DNA of 40,430 nt, taken from Megasphaera sp. (GTDB lineage Bacteria > Bacillota > Negativicutes > Veillonellales > Megasphaeraceae). The notes under the pieces were generated by a model. The model searched no databases and was not told where the DNA came from. It saw only the letters and a program-made list of their open reading frames with translations. Each line of letters begins with the position of its first letter. Positions within the stretch are counted from its first letter, which is position 1. A program made the translations under genes and the position numbers. Shown one piece after another: positions 25,030 through 34,181 of the stretch. The stretch covers positions 1 through 40,430 of the forward strand of contig JALCDF010000010.1 of the NCBI GenBank assembly GCA_022641375.1, written 5' to 3'.

Positions 25030-27111
25030 TTATTTTTCGGCCGTGAATTTTGTAATCAATACGTGACGGACGAAGATGATAATAGTACCGACGAAGCAAA
25101 CTAAACCGAGAATATCAGCCGTGCTTTGGAAGCTTTTACCAACCAGGGCCAATGGATTTTCGCTGCCGCCGGAAGTAACGGAAACAACGATCAGCAGGGC
25201 GATGATAACGCCCATCAAGCTTTCACCTACGATCAGGCCGGAAGCGAAGAGTACGCCGCGGTGATTGCAGGCTTCCACATCGGCATCTTCGTTGCCGGGG
25301 CTGCGTGTAGCAGCTCTGGATTTGAGGCGCTGATGAACGAGCCAGCCCATAACAGAGCCGATAACCAGAGGAATTTCCAAGGTTGGTGGCAGGTAAATCC
25401 CCATGCCGACAGCCAGAGGCGGTAATGCTAATGCGGTCGTGTGTTTCGTAAGCAGTAAATCGACGATGATAGCGACGACACCGACGCCAACACCGAATAT
25501 AATGTAGTTCCAGTCAAGGCTGGCACTGAAAATACCTTGAGCAATCGTAGTCATCAAGGTTGCCTGCGGTGCAGCCAGAGCCTGCGTCGGGTCCATGCTG
25601 GCACGGGGCAGGGCACCGGTGAAACCGTAAGCCTGGTATAACAAGTTCAGGACCGGAGCGATAGCGACAGCACCGATGACCGAACCGAGAATCAAAGCGA
25701 CCTGCTGTTTCCACGGCGTAGCGCCTACGATATAGCCTGTTTTAAGATCCTGCAGGTTATCGTTGGAAATAGCAGCGACACTGACGATAACACTGGTAAT
25801 GAAGATGGCCAGTGCAGTAGCGAACTGGGTACCTTCCGGTGTTTCGAAGACACCGAAGGAAGCGCCGATAGCCAGTACGACAAGGGAGGAAACGATGATA
25901 CCTAAGATGCCGATACCGGAAATAGGACTGGCGGATGTACCGATGAGGCCTGCCATGTAACCGCAGGCAGCAGCGACGAAGAAGCCCATGAGCATGGCTA
26001 CGAGGATACCGACGACGATGTAAATGACGGTTACCGTAGTCGGCAGGCCCGCGGCGCCGACGAAGCTGTAGAATGTGATAATTAAGCCGAGCAGAACGCA
26101 GAAGAAAACGATGGCGATCGATTTGGGGCTCATATCGATATCGGTATGATGGAGCAATTTCTTTTCATCCGTATCATTAGAGCGGAATGCATTGATGGAC
26201 ATCTTGATGCCGTCGATGACTGGTTTTGCCAGACGGATCAATGTCCAGATAGCCGCAATCCCGATACAGCCGGCGCCGATGAAACGAACTTTCTGAGCCC
26301 AGATGGTCTGAGCGAAAGCGGCAGCCGTCTGGCCGTCAGCCGGTGTAAGTACGCTGGTCAGATACGGTACGCAGACGACCCATGCGAACAATGTACCGGT
26401 CAGGATAGCGATACCACTGGTAATCCCAATGAGGTAGCCAGCGCCGAGCAGCGCCATGGAAAAGCCCATAGGAAGCTGTGTAGTGGCCGTTTTTCCCAAA
26501 TGGATCCAGTAACTGAATTCCGAAGACAAAATATGGAACCCATTGGAGCAGAGGCTGAAGAGAGAGGCAAGAACCGTACCGAGGACGATGTCTTTCATGC
26601 CGGTTTCGGTCTTGGACGTATCTTCGCCGGCTGCTTCTTCACGACGGATTTCACTGCCGACTTTCAGGATTTCGGCAGCGGCCCGGCCTTCAGGATAGGG
26701 GAGATCGCTGTTAACGACCATAGCCCGGCGCAGCGGGATAGTGAACAGGACACCGAGGGAACCGCCGCAAGCGCATAACAACAGCGTTTGCCAGAAGGGG
26801 AACCCTTGCCAGTAGCCCAGCATGAGCAGGCCCGGTAAAATAAAGATGATGGCAGATAATGTGCCGGCAGCGGAGGCCTGTGTCTGGACCATGTTATTTT
26901 CCAAGATATTGGAATTATGGAAGAAACGCAGGATCGCCATGGAGATGACTGCCGCCGGGATGGATGACGAGAACGTCAAGCCAACCTTTAAACCCAAATA
27001 TACGTTGGATGCTGTAAAGATAATCGTGATCAGCATGCCGAGGAACATACCTCGGAACGTTAATTCAGGCAGGTTTGGGTAGGTGACAGTCACATTGGAA
27101 TGCGGCTTCAT
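25030..27111 (-). CDS. OPT-family oligopeptide transporter
   Basis: This 693-residue integral membrane protein has about 14-16 hydrophobic segments. The N-terminal ELTFRGMFLG and the SNVYLGLKVGLTFSSSIPAA segment are typical of bacterial OPT proteins, which import peptides or metal-chelate substrates by proton symport. A long cytoplasmic stretch with many acidic and basic residues lies near 155-175, as in homologues. The ATG at 27111 has AGGAGG upstream. A peptidase gene, pepD, is divergently transcribed from the same intergenic region, which suggests that imported peptides are its substrates. The gene is monocistronic. Confidence 0.93.
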   Translation of the reverse strand: MKPHSNVTVTYPNLPELTFRGMFLGMLITIIFTASNVYLGLKVGLTFSSSIPAAVISMAILRFFHNSNILENNMVQTQASAAGTLSAIIFILPGLLMLGYWQGFPFWQTLLLCACGGSLGVLFTIPLRRAMVVNSDLPYPEGRAAAEILKVGSEIRREEAAGEDTSKTETGMKDIVLGTVLASLFSLCSNGFHILSSEFSYWIHLGKTATTQLPMGFSMALLGAGYLIGITSGIAILTGTLFAWVVCVPYLTSVLTPADGQTAAAFAQTIWAQKVRFIGAGCIGIAAIWTLIRLAKPVIDGIKMSINAFRSNDTDEKKLLHHTDIDMSPKSIAIVFFCVLLGLIITFYSFVGAAGLPTTVTVIYIVVGILVAMLMGFFVAAACGYMAGLIGTSASPISGIGILGIIVSSLVVLAIGASFGVFETPEGTQFATALAIFITSVIVSVAAISNDNLQDLKTGYIVGATPWKQQVALILGSVIGAVAIAPVLNLLYQAYGFTGALPRASMDPTQALAAPQATLMTTIAQGIFSASLDWNYIIFGVGVGVVAIIVDLLLTKHTTALALPPLAVGMGIYLPPTLEIPLVIGSVMGWLVHQRLKSRAATRSPGNEDADVEACNHRGVLFASGLIVGESLMGVIIALLIVVSVTSGGSENPLALVGKSFQSTADILGLVCFVGTIIIFVRHVLITKFTAEK

Positions 27112-27172
27112 AATAAAAACCTCCTACAATAAAAAATGAACGAAACATAAAAAGACGGTATACAGTGGATAA

Positions 27173-27200
27173 TGTAGTAAAAAAATAAGACATTACTACA
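27173..27200. promoter_or_regulatory. Inverted repeat in the OPT/pepD intergenic region (operator candidate)
   Basis: Perfect 8-base arms TGTAGTAA and TTACTACA are separated by 12 bases. The repeat lies downstream of a possible minus-strand -10 box TATAGT (27212-27217), so a repressor bound here would block the transporter gene. No neighbouring regulator is present to assign. Confidence 0.35.
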
Positions 27201-27348
27201 CCCACACCTATACTATACATGATTTTTTTAGATTTGTCATTCCCTTAAAACGAATGGAGTACACTAGACTAAAGCGCATAAAAAACCAAAATTAACGAAT
27301 AAATTAATCACATAAAAAAGAAGCCATATCCCCATAAAAGGTAGTTCG

Positions 27349-27357
27349 TGATATAAT
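27349..27357 (+). promoter_or_regulatory. Extended -10 promoter element of pepD
   Basis: TGATATAAT, an extended -10 with a perfect hexamer at 27352-27357, lies about 55 bases before the pepD start. No good -35 box is seen. Confidence 0.45.
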
Positions 27358-27410
27358 AATAAATAGATAGAGTACGGATAGTAAGGACAACATAAAGGAG
27401 GAATATTACG

Positions 27411-28862
27411 ATGAAAGATAGTGAAATTATTGATGGCGTATTACACGAATTTGCTGGTTTGGCAAAACATCCCCGTCAGTCCCACCATGAAAAGGCAGTA
27501 AGCGATTATATCGCAGCCCGTCTTCATGAACTGGGTGTTGATGACGTGGTACAGGACGAAGTATATAACATCATTGCCAACGTACCGGCAACGGCAGGCT
27601 ATGAAAGCCGTCCGCTGACGATTTTGCAGGGACATATGGATATGGTCTGCGTAGCCAAACCAGGGGTTACGTATGATCCCCTTACCAGCCCGATCAAACT
27701 GATCCGGGAAGGGAATATCCTGCGCGCCGATGGTACCAGCCTCGGTGCAGATGACGGTATTGCCGCTGCCATTGCCATGTTTTTGCTGCAACAAAAAGAC
27801 GTAGCCCATGGTCCGCTCCGCCTGATCTTTACGGTTGATGAAGAAACAGCGATGACCGGTGCCACTCATTTGGATAAGAAATATGTGCAGGATGCGAAAT
27901 ATATCATCAATTGTGATTCCGAATATATGGATATCCTCTGCATCGGATCTGCCGGCAGCTGCCATACTCATTTCAATCGCGACATTACGTGGCAGGAACC
28001 AGCCGGTAACCTGGCGTTGAGCATCAAGACCTGTGATTTCCTCGGTGGCCATTCCGGCGAAACGATCAATTCCGGTAAGAGCAACGGTATCCAGGCCCTG
28101 GCCTTTGCCTTACTGAAAATGGCTGATAAGGGCATATCCTATCAGATGGCTTCCATGAATGGCGGCAATGCGGCCAATGCCATTCCGGCTTCAGCAGAAG
28201 CAGTCATCGTATTGGATAAAAAAGATTTACCGGCTGTACAGACGGTATTGAAGGAAACCAAGGATGAATTTGACCTTATTTATGGGGAAGTAGAACAGAA
28301 AGCTCATTACGTTTGTGAAGAAACGGCGATGCCGGCTAAGACATTCTCGCAGGATGATACCGATGCTGTCGTACAGCTCCTGTCCATCCTTCACTGCGGT
28401 GTCTTTGCCATGAACCAGCTGCTGCCGAAGTTACCGGATCTGTCAGCCAGTATCGGAACCATTGCGACGGAAGAAAACCGAGTGACGCTGCAGTATTTCC
28501 CACGGGCGTCAGCCGATGCTATCCTGCGCCAGCTCCTGATGACCTTGCCGGTTTATGGGAAATGCACAGGATTTACTGTGGAAATGGGACATCCGGAACC
28601 AGCCTGGACCAAGAATCCGCATAGCACGCTCCTGCCGGTCATTGCCCAGGCATATACGGAAGAAGCCGGCCGGGAACCGCGTCTTGAAGCGATGCACGGC
28701 GGTTTGGAAACGGGATATTTCTACTCGATGAATCAAAATCTCGATATCGTCTCGGTAGGTCCGACGACGCATGATATCCATAGCGCCGACGAATCGGTGG
28801 AACTGGATACGGTAGCTCTCTTAGTGCGTATCATTGCCAAGACATTAGGCAGATTAAAGTAA
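27411..28862 (+). CDS. pepD: Aminoacyl-histidine dipeptidase (M20 family, PepD/carnosinase)
   Basis: This 483-residue cytoplasmic metallopeptidase is of normal PepD length. Metal-site motifs are visible: LQGHMDMV (about 76-83), the DGTSLGADDGIAAA segment with the bridging Asp, VDEETAMTG with the catalytic Glu pair, and INCDSE. A lid/dimerisation domain with GGHSGETIN follows. It cleaves dipeptides, classically those with C-terminal histidine. GGAGG precedes the ATG. A divergently oriented OPT transporter shares the upstream region, consistent with peptide uptake and breakdown as one function. Confidence 0.94.
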   Translation: MKDSEIIDGVLHEFAGLAKHPRQSHHEKAVSDYIAARLHELGVDDVVQDEVYNIIANVPATAGYESRPLTILQGHMDMVCVAKPGVTYDPLTSPIKLIREGNILRADGTSLGADDGIAAAIAMFLLQQKDVAHGPLRLIFTVDEETAMTGATHLDKKYVQDAKYIINCDSEYMDILCIGSAGSCHTHFNRDITWQEPAGNLALSIKTCDFLGGHSGETINSGKSNGIQALAFALLKMADKGISYQMASMNGGNAANAIPASAEAVIVLDKKDLPAVQTVLKETKDEFDLIYGEVEQKAHYVCEETAMPAKTFSQDDTDAVVQLLSILHCGVFAMNQLLPKLPDLSASIGTIATEENRVTLQYFPRASADAILRQLLMTLPVYGKCTGFTVEMGHPEPAWTKNPHSTLLPVIAQAYTEEAGREPRLEAMHGGLETGYFYSMNQNLDIVSVGPTTHDIHSADESVELDTVALLVRIIAKTLGRLK

Positions 28863-28884
28863 TAGAATGATAGTTTGAAAAATA

Positions 28885-28931
28885 AAAGCAGCAATTTCTG
28901 AAAAAACGATTTCAGGAATTGCTGCTTTTTT
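28885..28931 (+). terminator. Terminator after pepD
   Basis: A 17-bp stem with one mismatch (AGCAGCAATTTCTGAAA and its partner) ends in CTGC followed by six Ts. Confidence 0.9.
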
Positions 28932-28965
28932 AATTATTCTGTTTATCTGGGAAGACCGCAAAATA

Positions 28966-29577
28966 TTAAAACATATATTTTGTATCATAGCTCAGATCCA
29001 TATATTCGGCGATAGTATCATCATCAAAACCGTATTCTTTTGTTTTTCCCATGATATTTCCCAGTTTTATCTGCATCTTTTTCTTGGCATTGACCGGTTC
29101 TTCATATTCGATACGCAGACGCAGGGCGTCATCCGTCCGGTTTTCTACATGGACGAACAGACCGTTATGGAACGTGAGTTCGAACACTTTTTTGAAAGCA
29201 TGCGGCAGCTGGAATCCGAAGGGAACAAAATAAGAATCAATGAAGCCGTTGCCGATGAGGATTGATCCCGTATAATCCAGGGGATGTTGCAGTTCATATT
29301 TCAGATCGCCGGCAGGCGAATTAAAGGCGACGGGGGCAATGCCGTCAATCGCCGGCGGTTCCATGCCGTTGTTGTTGGTCAGGAGCTTGAACAACGTCAA
29401 TTGCTTATCATCGTTGAATCCGAATACACAGGTATAGCCACGCAGGCAGGCTTCATTGTACATAATAGGGTGCAGGCCGAAGCTTTCAATGTTGAAGAAC
29501 TGTTCCGGGTGCTCGATGGCGACGATACTGTATTTGAAATGGGCAAAATCAAAACCATCAAAGAATTGTGCTCTCAT
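28966..29577 (-). CDS. Conserved hypothetical protein in operon with xpt
   Basis: This 203-residue soluble-looking protein has no signal peptide, membrane segment or motif that I recognise. It is rich in aromatic residues (MRAQFFDGFDFAHFKY at the start) and appears mostly beta-strand in its second half, with a charged, lysine-rich patch (NAKKKMQIKLG) before the C-terminus. The ATG at 29577 is preceded by AAGGAG and lies nine bases after the xpt stop, so it is cotranscribed with xpt. That suggests, weakly, a housekeeping or purine-related role. I do not assign a function. Confidence 0.75.
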   Translation of the reverse strand: MRAQFFDGFDFAHFKYSIVAIEHPEQFFNIESFGLHPIMYNEACLRGYTCVFGFNDDKQLTLFKLLTNNNGMEPPAIDGIAPVAFNSPAGDLKYELQHPLDYTGSILIGNGFIDSYFVPFGFQLPHAFKKVFELTFHNGLFVHVENRTDDALRLRIEYEEPVNAKKKMQIKLGNIMGKTKEYGFDDDTIAEYMDLSYDTKYMF

Positions 29578-29586
29578 ACGGACTCC

Positions 29587-30162
29587 TTATTCTGCAAATA
29601 CGGGTGCATTATTGGCAAATTTTGCAATGCGGGCCAGTGATTCTACGCGGTATCCGGCAGCTTCCAGCTTTTGACGGCCCGGCTGAAAACTTTTTTCTAC
29701 GACAATACCGATACCAGCAATGGTACAACCAGCCTGTTTTGCCAGTTCTGCCAGTCCCAGGGCGGCAGCGCCGCTGGCGAGGAAGTCATCGATGAGCAGG
29801 ACCCGTTCGCCGGCATGCAGGTACGATTTACTGATGGACGCCGTATAGGATTCTTCTTTCGTATAGGAATAAATGGAAGTCGTATACAGTTCATCCTGCA
29901 TCAGCAGGGATTTCTTCTTGCGGGCAAAGACGACAGGAATATTTCCGAAGGCCAGAGACGCGGCGAAGGCGACGGCAATGCCCGAAGCTTCAATCGTGAT
30001 GATGCGGTCTATATGCTGGTCCTGGAATCGGTTGGCGAATTCCTGCCCCACATGAGTGATGAGTGCCGTGTCAATTTGCTGATTCAGGAAATTGTCGATT
30101 TTTAGAATGCGGTTATCAATGACGATGCCATCTTGCAGGATACGCTTTTTTAGTTCGTCCAT
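29587..30162 (-). CDS. xpt: Xanthine phosphoribosyltransferase
   Basis: This 191-residue purine salvage enzyme converts xanthine and PRPP to XMP. The N-terminus (MDELKKRILQDG) and the PRPP-binding loop VLLIDDFLASGAAA (about 123-136) match Xpt, as does the length. I start at the ATG at 30162 with GAGGAGG before it; the TTG one codon earlier is in frame but unlikely. It is divergent from purL, so both purine genes share a regulatory region. Its promoter implies a leader of only about 30 bases, so no purine riboswitch fits in front of it, unlike many Firmicutes xpt genes. Confidence 0.93.
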   Translation of the reverse strand: MDELKKRILQDGIVIDNRILKIDNFLNQQIDTALITHVGQEFANRFQDQHIDRIITIEASGIAVAFAASLAFGNIPVVFARKKKSLLMQDELYTTSIYSYTKEESYTASISKSYLHAGERVLLIDDFLASGAAALGLAELAKQAGCTIAGIGIVVEKSFQPGRQKLEAAGYRVESLARIAKFANNAPVFAE

Positions 30163-30201
30163 CAAAAATCCTCCTCATTTTTGTATGATATAGTAGTATA
30201 C

Positions 30202-30230
30202 ATTTTAGAACGATTTCTGTATCTAGTCAA
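30202..30230 (-). promoter_or_regulatory. Promoter of the xpt operon
   Basis: On the minus strand TTGACT (30225-30230), a 17-base spacer and TAAAAT (30202-30207) form a good sigma-70 promoter. Confidence 0.6.
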
Positions 30231-30293
30231 TAAAGATATACAGGTGTCTCCGGTATTTTCATAGCAGCGATAACGGAAAGACCTTTTTTTCAA

Positions 30294-30322
30294 TTTACAC
30301 GAGGAAACAAACAGGGTATACT
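30294..30322 (+). promoter_or_regulatory. Promoter of purL
   Basis: TTTACA (30294-30299), 17 bases and TATACT (30317-30322) form a good sigma-70 promoter 45 bases before the purL ATG. Confidence 0.65.
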
Positions 30323-30367
30323 AATGATGTAAAATGTGAAGTTGTAGTCTCTAAGGGAGGTCATGAC

Positions 30368-33300
30368 ATGCAGTCTATCCGACGTTTGTATGTTGCCAAA
30401 AAAGAAGCCTTTGCTGATGAAGCAAAGCGAATGCTTACAGATTTACGAGAAAATTTGTTAATCCAGGGATTAACGGATATCAAGATCTTTAACCGTTATG
30501 ATATCGGAGGTCTCGATGACGCTGCCTTTGATGCTGCGAAAAATATGATTTTTTCCGAACCGCCGGTCGATGCTGTGTATGATGAACTGCCGGTTACTTC
30601 GGATGATACGGTTATCGCTGTGGAATACGTGCCAGGGCAGTATGACCAGCGTGCCGATTCGGCAATGCAATGTTTGCAGATGCTGACCATGAAAAATGAC
30701 AGCCGCGTTCGGACGGCCCGTATTTTTGTGTTGTCCGGCCAGCTGAGCCAGGAAGATATTGAAGCCATCAAGCACTACAGCATCAACCCTGTAGAAGCCC
30801 GGGAAGCCTCATTGGAACCGGCGAAAAGCCTGGAAATTGCCTGGGAACATCCCGACGCTGTACCGTCTATTGATGGATTCACGACGATGGATGATGCGGC
30901 TCGCCGTAACCTGGCCCAAAAAATGGGTCTGGCCATGAGCCTGGAAGATTTAAAATTCTGTCAAAATTATTTCCGCGATGAAGAAAAACGTAATCCGACA
31001 GTGACGGAAATACGCGTGATTGATACGTATTGGTCCGACCATTGCCGTCATACGACATTCATGACCGAACTGACCGATGTTTCCTTTGAAAACGGTAGAT
31101 TGACAGCGCCGATCCAGCGGGCCTATGAATCCTATAAGACGACGCGGGCAGATCTGCAGCGCAAAAAACCGGAAACGCTGATGGATATGGCGACGATTGC
31201 AGTCAAAGAATTAAGAGCTGCCGGTAAACTTAAAAACTTAGATGAATCGGAAGAAATCAACGCCTGCACGATTATCATCCCCGTCGATGTCGATGGGGTA
31301 AAAGAAGAATGGCTGCTGCTGTTCAAGAACGAAACCCATAATCATCCGACGGAAATTGAACCGTTCGGCGGCGCGGCAACCTGCCTTGGCGGCTGCATCC
31401 GCGACCCCTTGAGCGGCCGTGCTTACGTATATCAGGCGATGCGGGTTACCGGTGCCGGTGATCCCCGCCAGTCGGTCAAGGATACCCTTGTCGGCAAATT
31501 GCCGCAGCGTACGCTGACCACCGGCGCTGCCAAAGGCTACAGTTCTTATGGCAACCAGATCGGTCTGGCTACGGGCGAAGTCAAGGAATACTATAACCAG
31601 GGATTCCTGGCCAAACGCATGGAAATCGGCGCAGTCCTGGGCGCGGCTCCCCGTGATAATGTCGTACGGGAAGAACCGGTCCCCGGCGATATCATTATCC
31701 TGTTAGGCGGCCAGACCGGCCGTGATGGCATGGGCGGCGCGACGGGTTCCTCGAAGAAACATACCGTAGAATCGTTGGAAACCTGCGGCGCAGAAGTACA
31801 AAAAGGGAATGCCCTGACCGAACGGAAAATCCAGCGCCTCTTCCGCCGCCATGAAGTGACAGTCCTCATCAAACGCTGCAATGACTTCGGTGCCGGCGGT
31901 GTATCCGTTGCTATCGGCGAACTGACAGACGGTCTGGATATCAATCTTGACAAAGTACCGAAAAAATATGAAGGGTTGGATGGAACCGAATTAGCTATTT
32001 CTGAATCACAGGAACGTATGGCCGTAGTAGTAGCACCGGAACATGTCGACGAATTCATGAAATATGCAGCCGAAGAAAACCTGGAAGCCACCCTTGTTGC
32101 CGTGGCTACGGACACCAAACGGCTGGTCATGCATTGGCGTGACCAAAATGTCGTGAACGTTACCCGGGCATTTTTGGATACGAATGGCGTGACCCAGCAT
32201 CGTAAAGCCATCGTGGCGGCGCCGGAAGATAAAGATTTCTTCCAGGTACCGGCTGTAACGGATGTAAAAAAGACGTGGCTCGATACGATGGGAACACTGA
32301 ATATCGCTTCCGAACAGGGACTGGCGGAACGATTCGACAGCACCATCGGAGCCCGGACAGTGCTCATGCCGTTCGGCGGCAAATATCAAAAGACGCCGGT
32401 AGAAGGCATGGTTGCTAAAATTCCCGTAACTCATGGTACAACGACGACAGCATCTATCTTTACGCATGGGTATGATCCGGATCTGGCCATTTGGAGCCCC
32501 TTCCATGGTGCGCTGTATGCAGTCATCCAGTCCATTGCCAAGTTAGTCGCGCTCGGCGGCGACCGTCGTAACGTATATCTGACGATGCAGGAATTTTTCC
32601 AAAGCCTGGGGACCAATGAAAAAGCCTGGGGGCAGCCGGTCAGTGCCTTGCTGGGTGCCTATGTAGCACAGAAGGTCATGGGTGTAGCGGCTATCGGCGG
32701 CAAGGACAGCATGAGCGGTACCTTTGAAAATCTCACGGTTCCGCCGACACTGGTATCCTTTGCAATCGTACCGGAACACACGGACCATATTATTTCGCCG
32801 GAATTCAAACAGGCCGGCGATGCAGTACTTCTCTTTGACCTGCCCCGCGATGCAGAATCCATGCCGGACTTTGATGTATTCAAAGCGCATTGTGATTTCC
32901 TCCATCAGGCAGTTCTCGATGGCAAGATCAAGGCGATGCATGCTGTCGGTCAGGGCGGGATTGCTGCTGCCGTTGCTCAGATGGCCTTTGGCAACCGGAT
33001 CGGCATGGAAACAGACAATGCATTTGCGGCACAGGAATTGTTTACCCTCCGCTATGGCTCCATCCTGGTCGAAACCGATGCCGATACAGCGGCATGCTGG
33101 GCCAAACGCGACCATGTATGCCAGGTCGGCGTGACCAGTGCAGCCGATGTCATGACCGTACAGGGAACAAAGATTGCCCTGGCAGAGTTGCAGAAGGCTT
33201 GGGAAAAACCGCTTGATAAGGTATTCCCCATCCAGAGTGAAAGCGGCACGGGAGAAGCGGCATTGCCCTTGTTTACGACGTATGGCCCGCAGCGTGCCGA

Positions 33301-34111
33301 AAAATTCGGTACTCCCCGGGTATTTATTCCCGTATGTCCGGGCACGAACTGCGAATACGATTCAGCAGCAGCCTTTGAACAGGCTGGAGCTACAGCTGAT
33401 GTCATGGTCTTGCGCAACGAATCGGCAGCAGCATTGGCTGAATCCATTGATGAAATGGTACAACGTATTGCCAAAGCACAAATCGTCATGTTCCCGGGCG
33501 GGTTCTCTGCCGGCGATGAACCGGAAGGCTCCGGCAAATTCATTGCGACGTTATTCCGCAATCCTAAATTGTCCGATGCCCTCATGGATATGCTGGACCA
33601 TCGCGACGGACTGGCACTCGGCATTTGCAACGGCTTCCAGGCCCTCATTAAATTAGGACTGCTGCCGTATGGATTTATCCAGCCCCTTCGTCCGGACAGC
33701 CCGACGCTGACCTATAATACGATTGGACGCCATTTATCCCGGATGGTAAATACGAAGGTTATCTCCGTCAAATCGCCGTGGTTCTCTCAGTGCAAACCGG
33801 GGGATATCCATACGATTGCCATCTCCCATGGCGAAGGCCGTTTCGTCGCCTCGCCGGATATGATCAGGGAACTGGCGGCTAAGGGACAGATCTGCACGCA
33901 GTATGTCGACCTTGCGGGCAACGCAACCTATGACAGTGCCTATAATCCTAACCAGTCGGTCATGGCAGTGGAAGGTATCTGCAGTGTTGGCGGCCGTGTT
34001 CTCGGCAAGATGGCTCATACCGAACGGTATAGTGCTGATGATGTCTTTGAAAATATCAGCGGCAATAAACTCCAGCCTATCTTCGCTTCCGGGGTAAGTT
34101 ATTTCAAATAA
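30368..34111 (+). CDS. purL: Phosphoribosylformylglycinamidine synthase, single-chain (PurL)
   Basis: This 1247-residue enzyme catalyses the fourth step of de novo purine synthesis, adding glutamine nitrogen to FGAR with ATP. It combines the PurS-like N-terminal part, two PurM-like synthetase halves (for example HNHPTEIEPFGGAATC near 325-340 and GGKDSMSGTF near 778) and a C-terminal class I glutaminase with the nucleophile Cys1087 in LGICNGFQ and His in ISHGEGRF. This is the large fused form found in clostridia and Negativicutes rather than the three-subunit PurSQL of Bacillus. AAGGGAGG precedes the ATG. It is monocistronic and ends at a bidirectional terminator. Confidence 0.97.
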   Translation: MQSIRRLYVAKKEAFADEAKRMLTDLRENLLIQGLTDIKIFNRYDIGGLDDAAFDAAKNMIFSEPPVDAVYDELPVTSDDTVIAVEYVPGQYDQRADSAMQCLQMLTMKNDSRVRTARIFVLSGQLSQEDIEAIKHYSINPVEAREASLEPAKSLEIAWEHPDAVPSIDGFTTMDDAARRNLAQKMGLAMSLEDLKFCQNYFRDEEKRNPTVTEIRVIDTYWSDHCRHTTFMTELTDVSFENGRLTAPIQRAYESYKTTRADLQRKKPETLMDMATIAVKELRAAGKLKNLDESEEINACTIIIPVDVDGVKEEWLLLFKNETHNHPTEIEPFGGAATCLGGCIRDPLSGRAYVYQAMRVTGAGDPRQSVKDTLVGKLPQRTLTTGAAKGYSSYGNQIGLATGEVKEYYNQGFLAKRMEIGAVLGAAPRDNVVREEPVPGDIIILLGGQTGRDGMGGATGSSKKHTVESLETCGAEVQKGNALTERKIQRLFRRHEVTVLIKRCNDFGAGGVSVAIGELTDGLDINLDKVPKKYEGLDGTELAISESQERMAVVVAPEHVDEFMKYAAEENLEATLVAVATDTKRLVMHWRDQNVVNVTRAFLDTNGVTQHRKAIVAAPEDKDFFQVPAVTDVKKTWLDTMGTLNIASEQGLAERFDSTIGARTVLMPFGGKYQKTPVEGMVAKIPVTHGTTTTASIFTHGYDPDLAIWSPFHGALYAVIQSIAKLVALGGDRRNVYLTMQEFFQSLGTNEKAWGQPVSALLGAYVAQKVMGVAAIGGKDSMSGTFENLTVPPTLVSFAIVPEHTDHIISPEFKQAGDAVLLFDLPRDAESMPDFDVFKAHCDFLHQAVLDGKIKAMHAVGQGGIAAAVAQMAFGNRIGMETDNAFAAQELFTLRYGSILVETDADTAACWAKRDHVCQVGVTSAADVMTVQGTKIALAELQKAWEKPLDKVFPIQSESGTGEAALPLFTTYGPQRAEKFGTPRVFIPVCPGTNCEYDSAAAFEQAGATADVMVLRNESAAALAESIDEMVQRIAKAQIVMFPGGFSAGDEPEGSGKFIATLFRNPKLSDALMDMLDHRDGLALGICNGFQALIKLGLLPYGFIQPLRPDSPTLTYNTIGRHLSRMVNTKVISVKSPWFSQCKPGDIHTIAISHGEGRFVASPDMIRELAAKGQICTQYVDLAGNATYDSAYNPNQSVMAVEGICSVGGRVLGKMAHTERYSADDVFENISGNKLQPIFASGVSYFK

Positions 34112-34132
34112 TCGTATATAAACGATGATATA

Positions 34133-34177
34133 AAAAACCTCTGCAGGAAATGAATGCCATTTCTTGCAGAGGTTTTA
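34133..34177. terminator. Bidirectional terminator between purL and the TPR gene
   Basis: A long stem (AAACCTCTGCAGGAAATG against CATTTCTTGCAGAGGTTT, one G-T) has Ts on the plus-strand side and a run of six Ts when read on the minus strand, so it can end both convergent transcripts. Confidence 0.85.
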
Positions 34178-34181
34178 TGTA

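Noticed and set aside
30163-30260. Purine riboswitch in front of xpt
   Set aside because: The predicted leader is only about 30 bases long and no purine-aptamer core sequence is seen.
31591-32382. Open frame of 263 codons on the minus strand
   Set aside because: It is fully inside purL in the opposite direction, with serine/arginine-rich shadow composition.
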